A stretch of DNA of 64,000 bases from CAWBOY01 sp963790585 (GCA_963790585.1 CAWBOY010000002.1:124001-188000), one strand, 5' to 3'. Positions 7,999 to 17,677 are shown, counted from the first letter of the stretch. Numbers and translations are program-made. Notes: generated from the sequence alone by a model not told the origin.

Positions 7999-10380
7999 TC
8001 ATTCAAACAGAGTCTTCTGCTCACCATTGCTTTCCGCCCGCCGTGGCTTGTCTTCGCCCTTGCCTTCAACCGCTTCCCAATTTGGCAGTTCGATCGCCGG
8101 AGGAACGACGCGGACGAGGGTAGTACGCTTGACCGCTTCAAAGCCTTTACCACCGCGCGACGTCATTTCGTATTTGCCACGGCGAAACTCCATGGTACGG
8201 CCACCCGAAGTCTCGACGATCAAGGCATCGTGCCGATCAGAAATCAAAGCGCCGCCAAGGCAGAGGTCACCCTCCGCTAATTTGATACCCATGACGCCCT
8301 TACCAGCTCCGGAAAGGATATTGATCTCGTCGAGGCCGAAATGAATCACATGTCCCGATGCCGAAGCCAAAAACAAGCTCGTCTCCTCCTTGAGAACAGT
8401 GACCAGAACGACCTTATCGCCCTCGGCAAGTCTCACAAACCGCCGGCCGACTTTTGTTGACGCGGTTCGATAGGCCGCCAGCGGCGAGCGCAGCACTTGT
8501 CCTTGAGCCGTGACGACAAGTAAAAAAGGCGGCGTCGGTTCGCCGTCATCCGTCGGCGTATCGGCGGGCGTGAAGCGCTCGTCCGTCGTGGCGGCGGCAA
8601 TGATGCGAACCTGATCGGCCAGCCGGAAAAACTTTGCTAAAGGTTCGCCATAGCCCGAACTGGGCGGCACATCGAGTATGCGCATCGTGTACGCCGTGCC
8701 GTCCTCGGCGAAGAAGATCACATGGTCAACCGTGCTGCCCGGAACGACGGCGATAACCTCGTCTCCTTCGCGGACGCGCGTTCCTTCGACAGACGCCAGC
8801 CGGCCGACGCGTTTGATCCAGCCTTCACGAGTCAACACGACGTTTGTGTTCTCGCGTACGATATAGGCCTCGGGATCGAAGTCGGGGGCATCCTCAGCCG
8901 AGCCCATTTTGGTGCGGCGTCGATTGCCGAACTTCTCCGCAACCTCACCCAACTCCGTCTTGATGATGCCCCACAGCTTTTCCTCGGAGGCCAAGATGGA
9001 TTCGATCTTTCGCGCGGCAGCGATCTTTTCTTTTAGCTCGTCAAGGATTTTCTTTATCTCTAGTTGAGCGATCTTGTAAATCTGCGCATCAAGAATCGCG
9101 TCGGCTTGTTCAGCGCTCAACTCAAACGCGGCGATAAGCTGCTCCGCCGCATCGGTCTTGCCGCGACTCTGTCGAATGATCCTGAGCGCTTCATCGAGCG
9201 CGTTGAAAATTATCTTGAAGCCTTCGAGAAGATGGATGCGCCTGCGAAGCTGTTCCAACTCGAACTCGAAGCGTTTTCGGACCGTGGCAAGGCGGAACGT
9301 CAGGAAATGCTCGAGGATTTCCTTTAGACCGAGCCGCGCCGGTTTGGTTTTGCGATCTTCTTCACCTGGCACCGGGATCAAGCATGTCAGGTTGTAGGCA
9401 AAGTTTTCCTGTAGCTGAGTGTGCTTGTACAGATAAGCCATCACTAGGTTCGGATCGGTGCCGCGCTTGATGTCCAGGGCAATGCGCAGCCCCGCCTCCT
9501 CCGTGGATTCGTTGATCAGATTGAGGAGCTGTGGCAGTCGCCGATCCTCGATAATCGCCCCGATCTCAGCCTCCAATTTGCCTTGATCGACTCCATAAGG
9601 GATCGATGTAATCACAATTTGTTCTTGCGCGTTCTGCTCCAGTTTCCATTCGCCCTGCACCTTGATACTGCCGGTGCCCTCTTCGTAGATTTTGCGCAGG
9701 GTTGTTCGGTCGGTGACGACCTTGCCACCCAATGGAAAATCAGGTCCCTTTATCTTCTCCATCAGTTGCGCCGTTGTCGCTTCGCGGTTATCAATGAGAT
9801 GGATGCTGGCTTTGCAGACCTCGGCAAGATTGTGCGGCGGAATGTTGGTGGCGATGCCAACCGCAATTCCGCTGGCACCGTTGACAAGGATATTCGGAAA
9901 TTGAGCCGGAAGGACGACCGGCTCTTCACGCTCGTTCGAGTAGTTTGGGCGCATCGGCACGGTGTGCTGCCGAAGCTCGCGCATCAAGATTTCCGCCACT
10001 CCCGTCAACTTGGCTTCGGTGTAGCGATAGGCTGCCGCGGGATCGCCCTCGACTGAGCCGAAATTCCCCTGGCCATCCACGAGCGGCTCGCGCAGAACCC
10101 AGGATTGGGCCATGCGCACGAGCGCATCGTAGGCAGCTGTGTCACTGTGTGGATGGTATTTCGCTAACACTTCGCCGACAATCGCGGCGCACTTTTGCGG
10201 CCGACCATCGAAGGTCAGCCCAAGATTATGAAACATCGTATACATGAGCCGCCGCTGGACCGGCTTCAGGCCGTCACGCACGTCGGGCAGTGCGCGGTCG
10301 GTAATAACTGCGATGGCATAATCGAGATATCGTTGGCGCGTCTCCGCTTGGAGGGATACGGGCAGGATCGTCTCCGCCAT
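7999..10380 (-). CDS. gyrA: type II DNA topoisomerase subunit A (GyrA/ParC)
   Basis: A 793-residue breakage-reunion subunit. The winged-helix region starts RYLDYAIAVITDRALPDVRDGLKPVQRR. The catalytic tyrosine lies in AAAYRYTEAKLT (about residue 123). The tower and coiled-coil region follow, then a beta-pinwheel C-terminal domain from about 505. A GyrA-box-like SRGGKG lies near residue 743, at the far end of the pinwheel, rather than a full QRRGGKG at its start, so DNA-wrapping gyrase activity is uncertain and ParC is possible. The start is supported by GGAGAGAGGA just upstream. It is the first gene of the A subunit - Uma2 - B subunit - recQ run. The frame is intact. Confidence 0.9.
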   Translation of the reverse strand: MAETILPVSLQAETRQRYLDYAIAVITDRALPDVRDGLKPVQRRLMYTMFHNLGLTFDGRPQKCAAIVGEVLAKYHPHSDTAAYDALVRMAQSWVLREPLVDGQGNFGSVEGDPAAAYRYTEAKLTGVAEILMRELRQHTVPMRPNYSNEREEPVVLPAQFPNILVNGASGIAVGIATNIPPHNLAEVCKASIHLIDNREATTAQLMEKIKGPDFPLGGKVVTDRTTLRKIYEEGTGSIKVQGEWKLEQNAQEQIVITSIPYGVDQGKLEAEIGAIIEDRRLPQLLNLINESTEEAGLRIALDIKRGTDPNLVMAYLYKHTQLQENFAYNLTCLIPVPGEEDRKTKPARLGLKEILEHFLTFRLATVRKRFEFELEQLRRRIHLLEGFKIIFNALDEALRIIRQSRGKTDAAEQLIAAFELSAEQADAILDAQIYKIAQLEIKKILDELKEKIAAARKIESILASEEKLWGIIKTELGEVAEKFGNRRRTKMGSAEDAPDFDPEAYIVRENTNVVLTREGWIKRVGRLASVEGTRVREGDEVIAVVPGSTVDHVIFFAEDGTAYTMRILDVPPSSGYGEPLAKFFRLADQVRIIAAATTDERFTPADTPTDDGEPTPPFLLVVTAQGQVLRSPLAAYRTASTKVGRRFVRLAEGDKVVLVTVLKEETSLFLASASGHVIHFGLDEINILSGAGKGVMGIKLAEGDLCLGGALISDRHDALIVETSGGRTMEFRRGKYEMTSRGGKGFEAVKRTTLVRVVPPAIELPNWEAVEGKGEDKPRRAESNGEQKTLFE

Positions 10381-10476
10381 GAAGTCCTCTCTCCGCTATT
10401 GTCAGGCTCAATTCACACGAATTATAGCAGCGTGGCAGAGAAACACATAGCTCAGCGGTCGAGTCGGGAAATGGAA

Positions 10477-10549
10477 GTAGACGCGGCATCTTGCCGCGTC
10501 TCAGCGAACGGTCGGTCGAATTCACGACGCGGCAAGATGCCGCGTCTAC
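10477..10549. repeat. nested 24-bp inverted repeat
   Basis: Bases 10477-10500 are perfectly complementary to 10526-10549, with a 25-bp loop. Each arm is itself a hairpin (GCGGCA, TCT, TGCCGC), so alternative cruciform folds are possible. It separates the start of the topoisomerase operon from the end of the binding-protein gene and could act as a terminator for the latter. Confidence 0.75.
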
Positions 10550-10560
10550 GCTAGATCGCA

Positions 10561-11451
10561 TTACTTCGGCGCTGGATATGCCTTGATGATCTCTTTCAAC
10601 TGAGAATCGTAATCTTCTGGGATCGGCCCAAACCGATTCAGGCGAATCTGTCCGAGCAATTCCTTGCCGCGAGCCGTTTCGTGAGCGGTGAGCATTCCTT
10701 CTCGGAAGCGCCGCACGGTTGCCTCATCGACGCCGCCTGACTTGTACGCGATCACGCCGGCCGGAAACGGTTCAGACTCGGCGAGAATACGAAACTGTTT
10801 CCAGGCGTCTGGTGACGTTTTGCGATATTCCTCGATGACGACTTTTTCGACCAGAGCCGCTTGCGTGTAATCCTCGGCTACGTCGGTGAGCGTGTCTTTC
10901 GGATCGCCGCGGTATTTGACCTTGCGGTAAAACGCGTCCGCCTCCTGGCCGCCGCAGCAACGTTTGCTCAGAAACATATAGCAAGGCTCACGCGTACCAT
11001 ACGCGATCGACAGGCCTTTGCCCTTGAGATCAGCGGGGTTGGCAATTTTGCTGTCGCCGCGGACCACGAGGCAGGCATGCAGCACCGTCTCTTGACCCAA
11101 CAACGTTACGAGTGGTTTCAGATCCGAATACTTCGCTTTCATCCACGCGAACTCGTAACCGTGAAACACCGCCAGTTGCGTTTGCTCGGCCTCGAGTTGC
11201 TTGGCGAGCGTCAGCGCGTCGACACTCGGCTGAAGTTGCGCGGACAGACCCGTTTGCGCCTCCATCAGCGAAAGCATCGGTCGCGACAGCACCTTGACCA
11301 GACTTTCGGGAATGTCACGGAAGAGCGAGCTGACCAGACTGATTCGCAGGGATCCGTCGGGCGGAGCAGCGGCATAAACGGGCTCGGGCGACGCGATCGT
11401 GCTTGCCCAGATTGCCGTTGTTATGCCGACGATGAGGAAGCTGAATTTCAT
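10561..11451 (-). CDS. phosphonate-type (PhnD-like) ABC substrate-binding protein
   Basis: Start placed at ATG 11451 (MKFSFLIVGITTAIWAS), which gives a proper Sec signal peptide ending near PVYA and has GGAGCAGGGAGG just upstream; an in-frame start at 11505 would put 18 extra residues before it. The mature protein has the periplasmic PhnD/phosphite-binding layout: FRDIPESLVKVLSRP near the front, VVRGDSKIANPADLKGKGLS and then GTREPCYMFLSK in the middle. No permease or ATPase gene is adjacent, so it is an orphan binding protein. It directly follows the TolC-like gene on the same strand. The ligand is unknown; phosphate, phosphonate or another oxyanion are possible. Confidence 0.8.
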   Translation of the reverse strand: MKFSFLIVGITTAIWASTIASPEPVYAAAPPDGSLRISLVSSLFRDIPESLVKVLSRPMLSLMEAQTGLSAQLQPSVDALTLAKQLEAEQTQLAVFHGYEFAWMKAKYSDLKPLVTLLGQETVLHACLVVRGDSKIANPADLKGKGLSIAYGTREPCYMFLSKRCCGGQEADAFYRKVKYRGDPKDTLTDVAEDYTQAALVEKVVIEEYRKTSPDAWKQFRILAESEPFPAGVIAYKSGGVDEATVRRFREGMLTAHETARGKELLGQIRLNRFGPIPEDYDSQLKEIIKAYPAPK

Positions 11452-11501
11452 CCTCCCTGCTCCTTTCGCTGGATTGCCTAAAACCGAACCGATGGAAAAA
11501 A

Positions 11502-12884
11502 TCAAGGTGTGCCTCCCACCAATGCGCCACCGTCAAAGCCCGCGCTGATCCCGCCCGCGGTCACGCGTTCGAGTGCAATCAATCCCAGCCAGGCTTCGTA
11601 GTGCGATTGATTGACCTGAAGGTGCAACTGCGTGGCCCGCGTTCGCGTATTGATGAGGTCGTCGAGCGTTGGTCGTGGGCCGTATTCGTCGCGCGAGTTC
11701 GGCGACAATTTGCCGGCGGCCTTCGCCGATTCATCCGCGATCTTCGCCGCTTTGCGGAAGAACTCGAGTTCGGCTGTCGCCCGCTCCCACTTCGAATAAG
11801 CGTCTTCCGTTTCGAGCGTGATGAGGTGTCTCGTCTTTTCGAGAACGGAGTGCGCTCGCGTATTCAAGGCGCAAGCCTGCTCCACTCGCGTCGCCCGTGA
11901 GCCCGACATACTCGGCGGCATCTCGATGCCAATCGCACCTGGACGATAGTCCCCATTCGCCAGTCCCTGCGGAATCGGCTGGACGTGAAGGTCCGACCCG
12001 GACGCGAACGTTTGCGTCTGTGGCCGGAGCAGCACGGCGTTCTGTGCTTGAATTTCCAGCGAAGTTACCTCGATCCCGGCGCTGGCCTGGCAGATTTCGC
12101 CACGCCGGGCTAGTGCGAGGGCGATCACCTGCTCGCGTGTTTGCCGAAATGGCGGCAAAGCGGGCAAGGTGTCTTCCGCCACGGTCAACGGGACGTCGAG
12201 TTCCAACCCGATCGCCTCGCGCAGCGCGGCGTAGGCACGCTTGATGCCGATCTCGGCCTCAATTCGTCGGCCGCGCGTCGACTCGATCAACACGTCGACC
12301 TGTTGGGCGTTCCATTTCTTAAGATCGGGTCGCCCTTTCTCGGCTGCAGCTATCTCGAACGAGATCTCTTTGAGCCGTTGCAGGCCCAGGTCCTTGTCGT
12401 TCAACGCCTCGTCGGCGATCTTGAGCTGGGTGCGGGCGTAAATGACGCTGAAATAATTGCGCGTCACCGCATAGAGCGTTTCATACTCCGCTTGCTTCAA
12501 TTGCGCCTGGGCCACGAGCAGGCCTTGGGCCGACTGTTGCTTCCGAGCCGGCAGATCCCGCCGAATTATGGACGCCAAATTGTTTACGCCCATGATTCCC
12601 GCGGTCCGGCTTTGAGCGGCGGCCAGACTGGCGCGGTATGCCGACAGCGACGGCTGTTTCTTGAGGGCGAGGCTCCGCAAAACGGCGACTTCGTTGGACA
12701 GCGCTGGACCGATTTCCACGGGAGCCGCTTTCGGCGCTGGCAGATTTTCGGCGGCCGGCTTCGCTTTCGCCGGCGGATCGTCGGCGTGAATCCGTGTGTA
12801 GTCGCCGCAAAACACCAAGGAAGGAACCGCGAGACCCAGAAGTGTCCGGCGGCGCGCAGCCTCTCCACCAAGAGCGGGAGCCAA
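11502..12884 (-). CDS. TolC family outer membrane efflux protein
   Basis: About 460 residues. The N-terminus has a short hydrophobic segment (RRTLLGLAVPSLVF) fitting a signal peptide, then a proline/alanine linker, then the long alpha-helical repeats of outer membrane efflux proteins (ALKKQPSLSAYRASLAAAQS; YAVTRNYFSVIYARTQLKIA). The second half repeats this pattern (LETEDAYSKWERATAELEFF). The initiation codon appears to be TTG at 12884; an upstream start cannot be excluded. The next gene downstream is the PhnD-like binding protein, 50 bp away. No inner-membrane pump or adaptor is adjacent. The substrate is unknown. Confidence 0.8.
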   Translation of the reverse strand: MAPALGGEAARRRTLLGLAVPSLVFCGDYTRIHADDPPAKAKPAAENLPAPKAAPVEIGPALSNEVAVLRSLALKKQPSLSAYRASLAAAQSRTAGIMGVNNLASIIRRDLPARKQQSAQGLLVAQAQLKQAEYETLYAVTRNYFSVIYARTQLKIADEALNDKDLGLQRLKEISFEIAAAEKGRPDLKKWNAQQVDVLIESTRGRRIEAEIGIKRAYAALREAIGLELDVPLTVAEDTLPALPPFRQTREQVIALALARRGEICQASAGIEVTSLEIQAQNAVLLRPQTQTFASGSDLHVQPIPQGLANGDYRPGAIGIEMPPSMSGSRATRVEQACALNTRAHSVLEKTRHLITLETEDAYSKWERATAELEFFRKAAKIADESAKAAGKLSPNSRDEYGPRPTLDDLINTRTRATQLHLQVNQSHYEAWLGLIALERVTAGGISAGFDGGALVGGTP

Positions 12885-13118
12885 TCATGGGAGCATCCTC
12901 TCGTTGCCGGTCTCTCAGTTCCATCAAGAAACCGTGTCGCGTCTGTTACCAACATGATCGGCCCGAAATCGAGCCGCCGTTGACGCCGTCTGGCCTCAAT
13001 CGATTCGGATTTGACGATGATGGTGGGGATTATTCCGTCTTCGCGGAAGGGACGGCGAGACATATCCTGTCGTGAGACCTCGCGGCGCACGATCGGCGAA
13101 CCGGCCGGAGACCTTGCA

Positions 13119-14621
13119 ATGATCCCTGAAACGACACCCGCGGTCGCACGAGCACTAAGAGCCGCACAGGCCCTTGCTCTGGCCGACCGCAGCGCCGAGG
13201 TTGGAACGCTCCACCTGTTACACGGCCTTTTAATTGAAGAGGAGGGCCGAGCGGCCTCGTTGCTGATCGAGGCCGGGCTCGATTGGCCGGCCTATCGCAG
13301 GCTCGCGGTCGTGCCGAGCGCTGAGCCTGCTGATTCTGTAATTGCAATTGGAGTGAAACCCAGAGAAGTTTTGGCGCACGCTGTACACTTGGCCCGAGAA
13401 CTCACTGGTGAGCCGACGATCGATAGCGAATCGGTGTTATTCGCCTTAATTGAAAAAGATCTGTCTATCCGAGGCTTTCTCGCACCTCTCGGCCTTGACG
13501 CGACGACTCTTGAGCAAAAACGGACTCAAGAAAGGAGTCCGCCCCCGAGCCTCGAAGAACCTTTGGTTTTGCCTGAGCGGACAGATGAGATCGACCTCGG
13601 ACGAGTATTGGACGCCTCGGCCAACCGAGCTCGTGAAGGCTTGCGCGTTGTCGAGGATTACTGCCGCTTCGTGCTCGACGATTCGTTTCTGTGCCGCGAA
13701 TTGAAGCGTTTGCGTCATGAACTGACGGAAGCCCTCACGCTACTGCCCCACGACCTATTGCTCGAAGCCCGCGAAACCCAGTTCGACGTCGGCACAGCAA
13801 TCAGCACAGAGAGCGAACAGGCGCGTGGTTCTCCGACGGCGGTGGCGACAGCCAATTGCAAACGACTGCAAGAGGCTCTGCGTAGCCTGGAGGAGTTTGG
13901 CAAAGTCTACCGGCCCGAGCTCGGCTCGGCAATCGAACAGATCCGCTATCGATCGTATACATTGGAACGCGCGATCGTTCTGGGACGCGCATCGCGATCA
14001 AGGCTCGCGCACGCACAGCTTTACGTTTTATTATCCACGTCTCAATGTAGCGCCGCGATCGACTGGACCATCGAAGAAGCGGCGGCCGGGGGCGCCCAAA
14101 TCGTCCAGCTTCGCGAAAAGGATGCTGACGACCGCCAGTTACTCGGCATAGCACGCCGCGCCTGCGCCGCCGCCAGGCGCGCGGGAATCATCTTTATCGT
14201 CAACGACCGACCAGACATCGCCCGCCTCGTCGGCGCCGACGGCGTCCATCTCGGCCAAGACGATATGCCCGTCAAGGAAGCCCGCCGCATCATCGGCAGC
14301 GATGCGCTCATCGGCGTAAGCACGCACGCGATCGAGCAAGTTCGTCAGGCCGTTCTAGACGGAGCGAACTACCTAGGCATCGGTCCCGTCTTTCCGTCTT
14401 CGACAAAGCAATTTGAAGCATTTCCGGGTCTTGAATTCGCAAAAGCCGCCTTGGCCGAGACGTCTTTGCCCGCATTCGCCATCGGCGGCATCAATCCCAA
14501 CACAATCGCGACCGTCGCCACAGCCGACGTGCGCCGCGTCGCGGTAAGCGCCGCCATAGCCCAGGCCGATGATCCGCGCACCGTTGCGGCTCAACTACGC
14601 TCGGCTCTCGGCCCCGTGTGA
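13119..14621 (+). CDS. thiE: Clp_N-ThiD2-ThiE fusion, thiamine-phosphate synthase
   Basis: A 500-residue three-part protein. Residues 1-140 resemble the Clp N-terminal repeat domain (TPAVARALRAAQALALADRS, later HLLHGLLIEEEGRAASLL). Residues about 160-290 match the ThiD2 HMP-phosphate kinase domain (RVLDASANRAREGLRVVEDY; QEALRSLEEFGKVY). Residues about 300-500 are ThiE, joining HMP-pyrophosphate and thiazole phosphate, with QLREKDADD, IVNDRPDIARL, GVHLGQDDMP and GIGPVFPSSTK. The start at 13119 has GGAG eight bases upstream; an in-frame ATG at 13011 is less likely. ThiD2-ThiE fusions are known; the Clp_N part has no obvious job in thiamine synthesis. The gene is divergent from the TolC-like gene. 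Confidence 0.9.
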   Translation: MIPETTPAVARALRAAQALALADRSAEVGTLHLLHGLLIEEEGRAASLLIEAGLDWPAYRRLAVVPSAEPADSVIAIGVKPREVLAHAVHLARELTGEPTIDSESVLFALIEKDLSIRGFLAPLGLDATTLEQKRTQERSPPPSLEEPLVLPERTDEIDLGRVLDASANRAREGLRVVEDYCRFVLDDSFLCRELKRLRHELTEALTLLPHDLLLEARETQFDVGTAISTESEQARGSPTAVATANCKRLQEALRSLEEFGKVYRPELGSAIEQIRYRSYTLERAIVLGRASRSRLAHAQLYVLLSTSQCSAAIDWTIEEAAAGGAQIVQLREKDADDRQLLGIARRACAAARRAGIIFIVNDRPDIARLVGADGVHLGQDDMPVKEARRIIGSDALIGVSTHAIEQVRQAVLDGANYLGIGPVFPSSTKQFEAFPGLEFAKAALAETSLPAFAIGGINPNTIATVATADVRRVAVSAAIAQADDPRTVAAQLRSALGPV

Positions 14622-14653
14622 CTTGATTAAGTCTCAAGTGTGTCGCCTTTACG

Positions 14654-14983
14654 TTGCGTGTGGCACAAAACCAAACTCCGGCACGTACGAAAAGCGAGCC
14701 CGAAGTTGTCGACAGCTTGGAGGTCGTTGACGAACTCGAGATCGTGGAAGAGCCAGAGATGGTCGAGGATTTGGAACCTGCCGACGAAGATCGTCCCAAT
14801 CGAAATCGGCGCAAGACTACAAAGAGGAAGCCCCTAAAAAGCTCTTGGAAGGGATGGGCCGGAAGCGATAATAACCAGGGGCGCCGAGGGCAACAACGGC
14901 GTTCCGCACGTCATTTCGCCATCCATCGGCTTACGATCAATGTAAATAATGGCGAGGGGAAATCGATTGATTGTCGGTGGTGA
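14654..14983 (+). CDS. uncertain acidic/basic low-complexity ORF
   Basis: A possible TTG-started reading frame of 109 residues. Its first 60 residues are clearly non-random: an acidic stretch repeating VVD/VEE/VED units, then a basic block (NRNRRKTTKRKP). This pattern is common in planctomycete linker regions of membrane proteins. After that block the sequence becomes unremarkable, so it may be the remnant or the frame-broken front of a longer protein. No start signal is convincing. The rest of the 14622-15112 gap holds nothing recognisable. Confidence 0.3.
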   Translation: MRVAQNQTPARTKSEPEVVDSLEVVDELEIVEEPEMVEDLEPADEDRPNRNRRKTTKRKPLKSSWKGWAGSDNNQGRRGQQRRSARHFAIHRLTINVNNGEGKSIDCRW

Positions 14984-15112
14984 AACCCCGGCTGCGACCC
15001 TCGAGAACGTGGCAAATCTGAAACATGCGTAATCAAGCGTGCTCATGACACTCAATAGGCCCGGCAGACCTGGCCCTGCTTCATTCGCGGCTCTTGCGTT
15101 ATGGCAAGACGT

Positions 15113-16628
15113 TCAACGCTGCGCCAACGGCATGGGCCGTGGTCGCACCCAGCCGACGGCGATGGCGGCTCGTGAGGAACTTTGCGTTTCGAAGATGAGC
15201 GAACGTGGCAGTTCGGCCAGTAATTCCTGAAGCGTGTGGCCCGATTTGACGAGTAGCAGCGTCTGATCTTGCGTCTCGAGCTTACGGAGTAGCTCGTCGC
15301 GCTGATCGACACGATAGCTTTCGACGTTGGCAGTCGGAAGGTAATAGCTCGCCGAGTCGAAACGCAGCGGATAGCAGATGACATGGAGCGGCGTTTGTGA
15401 TTTTTCGGCGGCAAGGGCTTCGAGGTCGTCGCGCAATGCAAACATGCGATTGTAAGCGGGGAGAAGGAACTGCACTCCACCCAAGAGGAGCAGGGCCATC
15501 ACTCCAGCACAGATTGGCCATGCCATTCGATAATTAAATTTCGAGGATGCGCTCGGAGCGGATGCTCCATAATTAAGGCTGATATTCGGAACGAGCGTAT
15601 TCAAATAACATCCCAATGCGAGCGCCAACGGTGGCAATGCGGGCACGATGTAGACCGCTCGTTTACAGCCGGATGCGGAGAAAAAGGCGATCGGCCAAAG
15701 GGTCGCCAGCAGAAAGAAACCGAGCGCTGCCGGAGGACGTGACGCATTTGGCTGCGAGCGCTGTATAAGCCAGCGTATCATTCCTGGCACGAGCAAAATC
15801 CAGGGTAGTGAGCCGATCAATAACCCGGGCAAGTAAAACCAAAAAGGCTCCTGATGATCGAACGGCCGGACGAAACGCTCGACATGGTGATGCCAGAAGA
15901 ACTCGTAGGCGAAGCTGGGCACCGTGAGTGACGTTGCCACAAACCAAGGTGCGGCGACTACGCACGCGACCACGAGATAGGCCGCCCAGAAAACGAGCGA
16001 GATGCGCGAGCTGCGGCGCTCCAGCCAGACGAAGCCTTGAACGGGCACGGCTATCAAGACCAGAGCGACCGGACCTTTGGTTAGTAAACCAAGGCCGCAG
16101 GCGACGCCAGAGAGCAGCCACCAACGCCAACGAATATGAGGGCAGGCAAGGAGCGCCAAATGAGCCGATGCCCACGCCAGGACGACCCACAATGTAAGTA
16201 AACCGTCCATGACGATCATGCCGCCCGAGATAGACGTAACGTACCGACAGGCAGAGTACCAGCGCCGACCAAAACGCGGCTTTCATGCCGACGGTTCGGC
16301 CGGCCCAGAAATACGAAAGCATGATTGTGAAGATGCCGGCAAAGCCAGGGATCAGCCGCGCGGCCCAATCGTGGACGCCGAATAGCTGATAGCTGAACAT
16401 GATGAGCCAATAGAGCAGCGGCGGCTTATCGAGATAGTCTTGGCTGTGCAAAATCGGGACTAGCCAACGCCCCTCGGCGAACATCTGCCGAGCGATTTCG
16501 GCGTAGCGTGCTTCTTGCGGCTCCAGGAGCGGTGCGGAAAGCTGGCTCAGGAAGAGTAACGAGGCAAGGCCTATGAGCAGCGACCAAGCAAAGGAACTAC
16601 GATAAAAGGGTTCTACTTGAACGTCCAT
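15113..16628 (-). CDS. ArnT-like glycosyltransferase family 39 protein, frame broken
   Basis: A multi-pass membrane glycosyltransferase of the PMT/ArnT type, about 505 residues in two frames. The first frame (from 16628) has the N-terminal helix, the early periplasmic motif PLLEPQEARYAEIARQM, with its expected acidic and Arg residues, and DYLDKPPLLYW. The second frame continues from VMDGLLTLWVVLAWASAH through many helices to GWVRPRPM at 15113. A break near 16221-16227 (CGGGCGGCATG on the coding strand) separates them; adding two bases to the GC tract gives YLGRGMIVMDGLL. Such enzymes move a sugar from a polyprenyl-phosphate carrier to a lipid or protein. Donor and acceptor cannot be told. Confidence 0.8.
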
Positions 16629-16792
16629 TGCGCCTCCGAGGTGGACTCTTCTTTGCCGAGAAGAGTCGCATTCGGGGCGCAGGATCTGTCAAGACGAGGT
16701 TAGTTCATCTTGCCAAGAGGACGCGGAATGAAGTAGACCCTTTCCTACACGCTCGCGTTTAGATGGGACTGAATTCCAAGGAAGGGACGCCT

Positions 16793-17677
16793 GTGCCGCG
16801 CATTCTTGCCATCCCATGCTGTCTTTTGCTCCTGGTCAGCGGCTGTGGCCGAGCGCCGGTCCTGCTCGATATTCCTTCGCAGCGGGACGCGGGTTCCTCC
16901 GACATCGGCCGCCATTTCGATCCGCGCTCGACAGGCAATATCCGTGGCCAGGTGACCTGGGAAAATGAGCCACCGATCGTTCGGCCATTTCGAGCCCCAG
17001 TGAGCCCGCTGTCGGAGCAGGAAGCGCGCGGGCCTCGGCGCGATTGGGCGAATCCCAATGTGCCGGTGATCGATTTCAAGAGCAAGGGTGTCGGCGGAGC
17101 CGTCGTCTTTCTGCGTGGCATCGACCCGAAACGCGGCAGACCCTGGGACCATCCGCCCGTGCGCGTCGAGATCAAAGAATATCAGTTCAACGTGCGCCAA
17201 GGGCAGATGGACGGCCATGCCGCATTCGTCCAGCGCGGCGCCGCTGTCGAATTCCAATCGAGTCAGCCCGGGTTTCAATCGATCCAAGCGCGCGGCGACG
17301 CCTTTTTCGCGCTTCCGTTGCCCGAACCGGGGATCGCTCAAAAACGAGAACTGACTCGATCTGGCTTAGTTGAATTGATGAGCGGCTGTGGACACTTCTG
17401 GATGCGCGGCTATCTCTTCGTGGCTGAGCATCCCTATTTCACGCGGACGAATCCGGACGGCTCGTTCACGCTGTCGAATGTGCCCCCGGGCGATTATCAG
17501 ATCGTCTGCTGGATGTCGAACTGGCGGCCGAGCGGCCGCGAAATAGATGCGGATACCTGGGAAATCTCGAAGCTGACATATCAACCGCCCATTGAGAAAT
17601 CGCAGCCAATTCGCGTTCGCTCCGGCAATACGCTGCCGACCTGGTTTCATCTCAACGAGGCGGATTTCGGGCGATAA
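16793..17677 (+). CDS. putative lipoprotein with carboxypeptidase-regulatory-like domain
   Basis: The GTG at 16793 is preferred over ATG 16763: it has GGAAGGGA in place upstream and gives a clean lipoprotein signal (ILAIPCCLLLLVSGC). The mature protein starts at the cysteine. The middle (GGAVVFLRGIDPKRGRPW; VRVEIKEYQFNV) resembles cupredoxin/methylamine-type redox modules. The end (TNPDGSFTLSNVPPGDYQIV) is a typical carboxypeptidase-regulatory beta-sandwich motif. A periplasmic or outer-surface binding role is likely, but no ligand or function is known. It converges on the aldose epimerase gene, and a long palindrome lies in between. Confidence 0.7.
   Translation: MPRILAIPCCLLLLVSGCGRAPVLLDIPSQRDAGSSDIGRHFDPRSTGNIRGQVTWENEPPIVRPFRAPVSPLSEQEARGPRRDWANPNVPVIDFKSKGVGGAVVFLRGIDPKRGRPWDHPPVRVEIKEYQFNVRQGQMDGHAAFVQRGAAVEFQSSQPGFQSIQARGDAFFALPLPEPGIAQKRELTRSGLVELMSGCGHFWMRGYLFVAEHPYFTRTNPDGSFTLSNVPPGDYQIVCWMSNWRPSGREIDADTWEISKLTYQPPIEKSQPIRVRSGNTLPTWFHLNEADFGR

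Noticed and set aside
12141..12983. Long plus-strand ORF opposite the TolC-like gene
   Set aside because: Antisense to a clear efflux-protein frame; its sequence has the arginine/leucine bias of a shadow.
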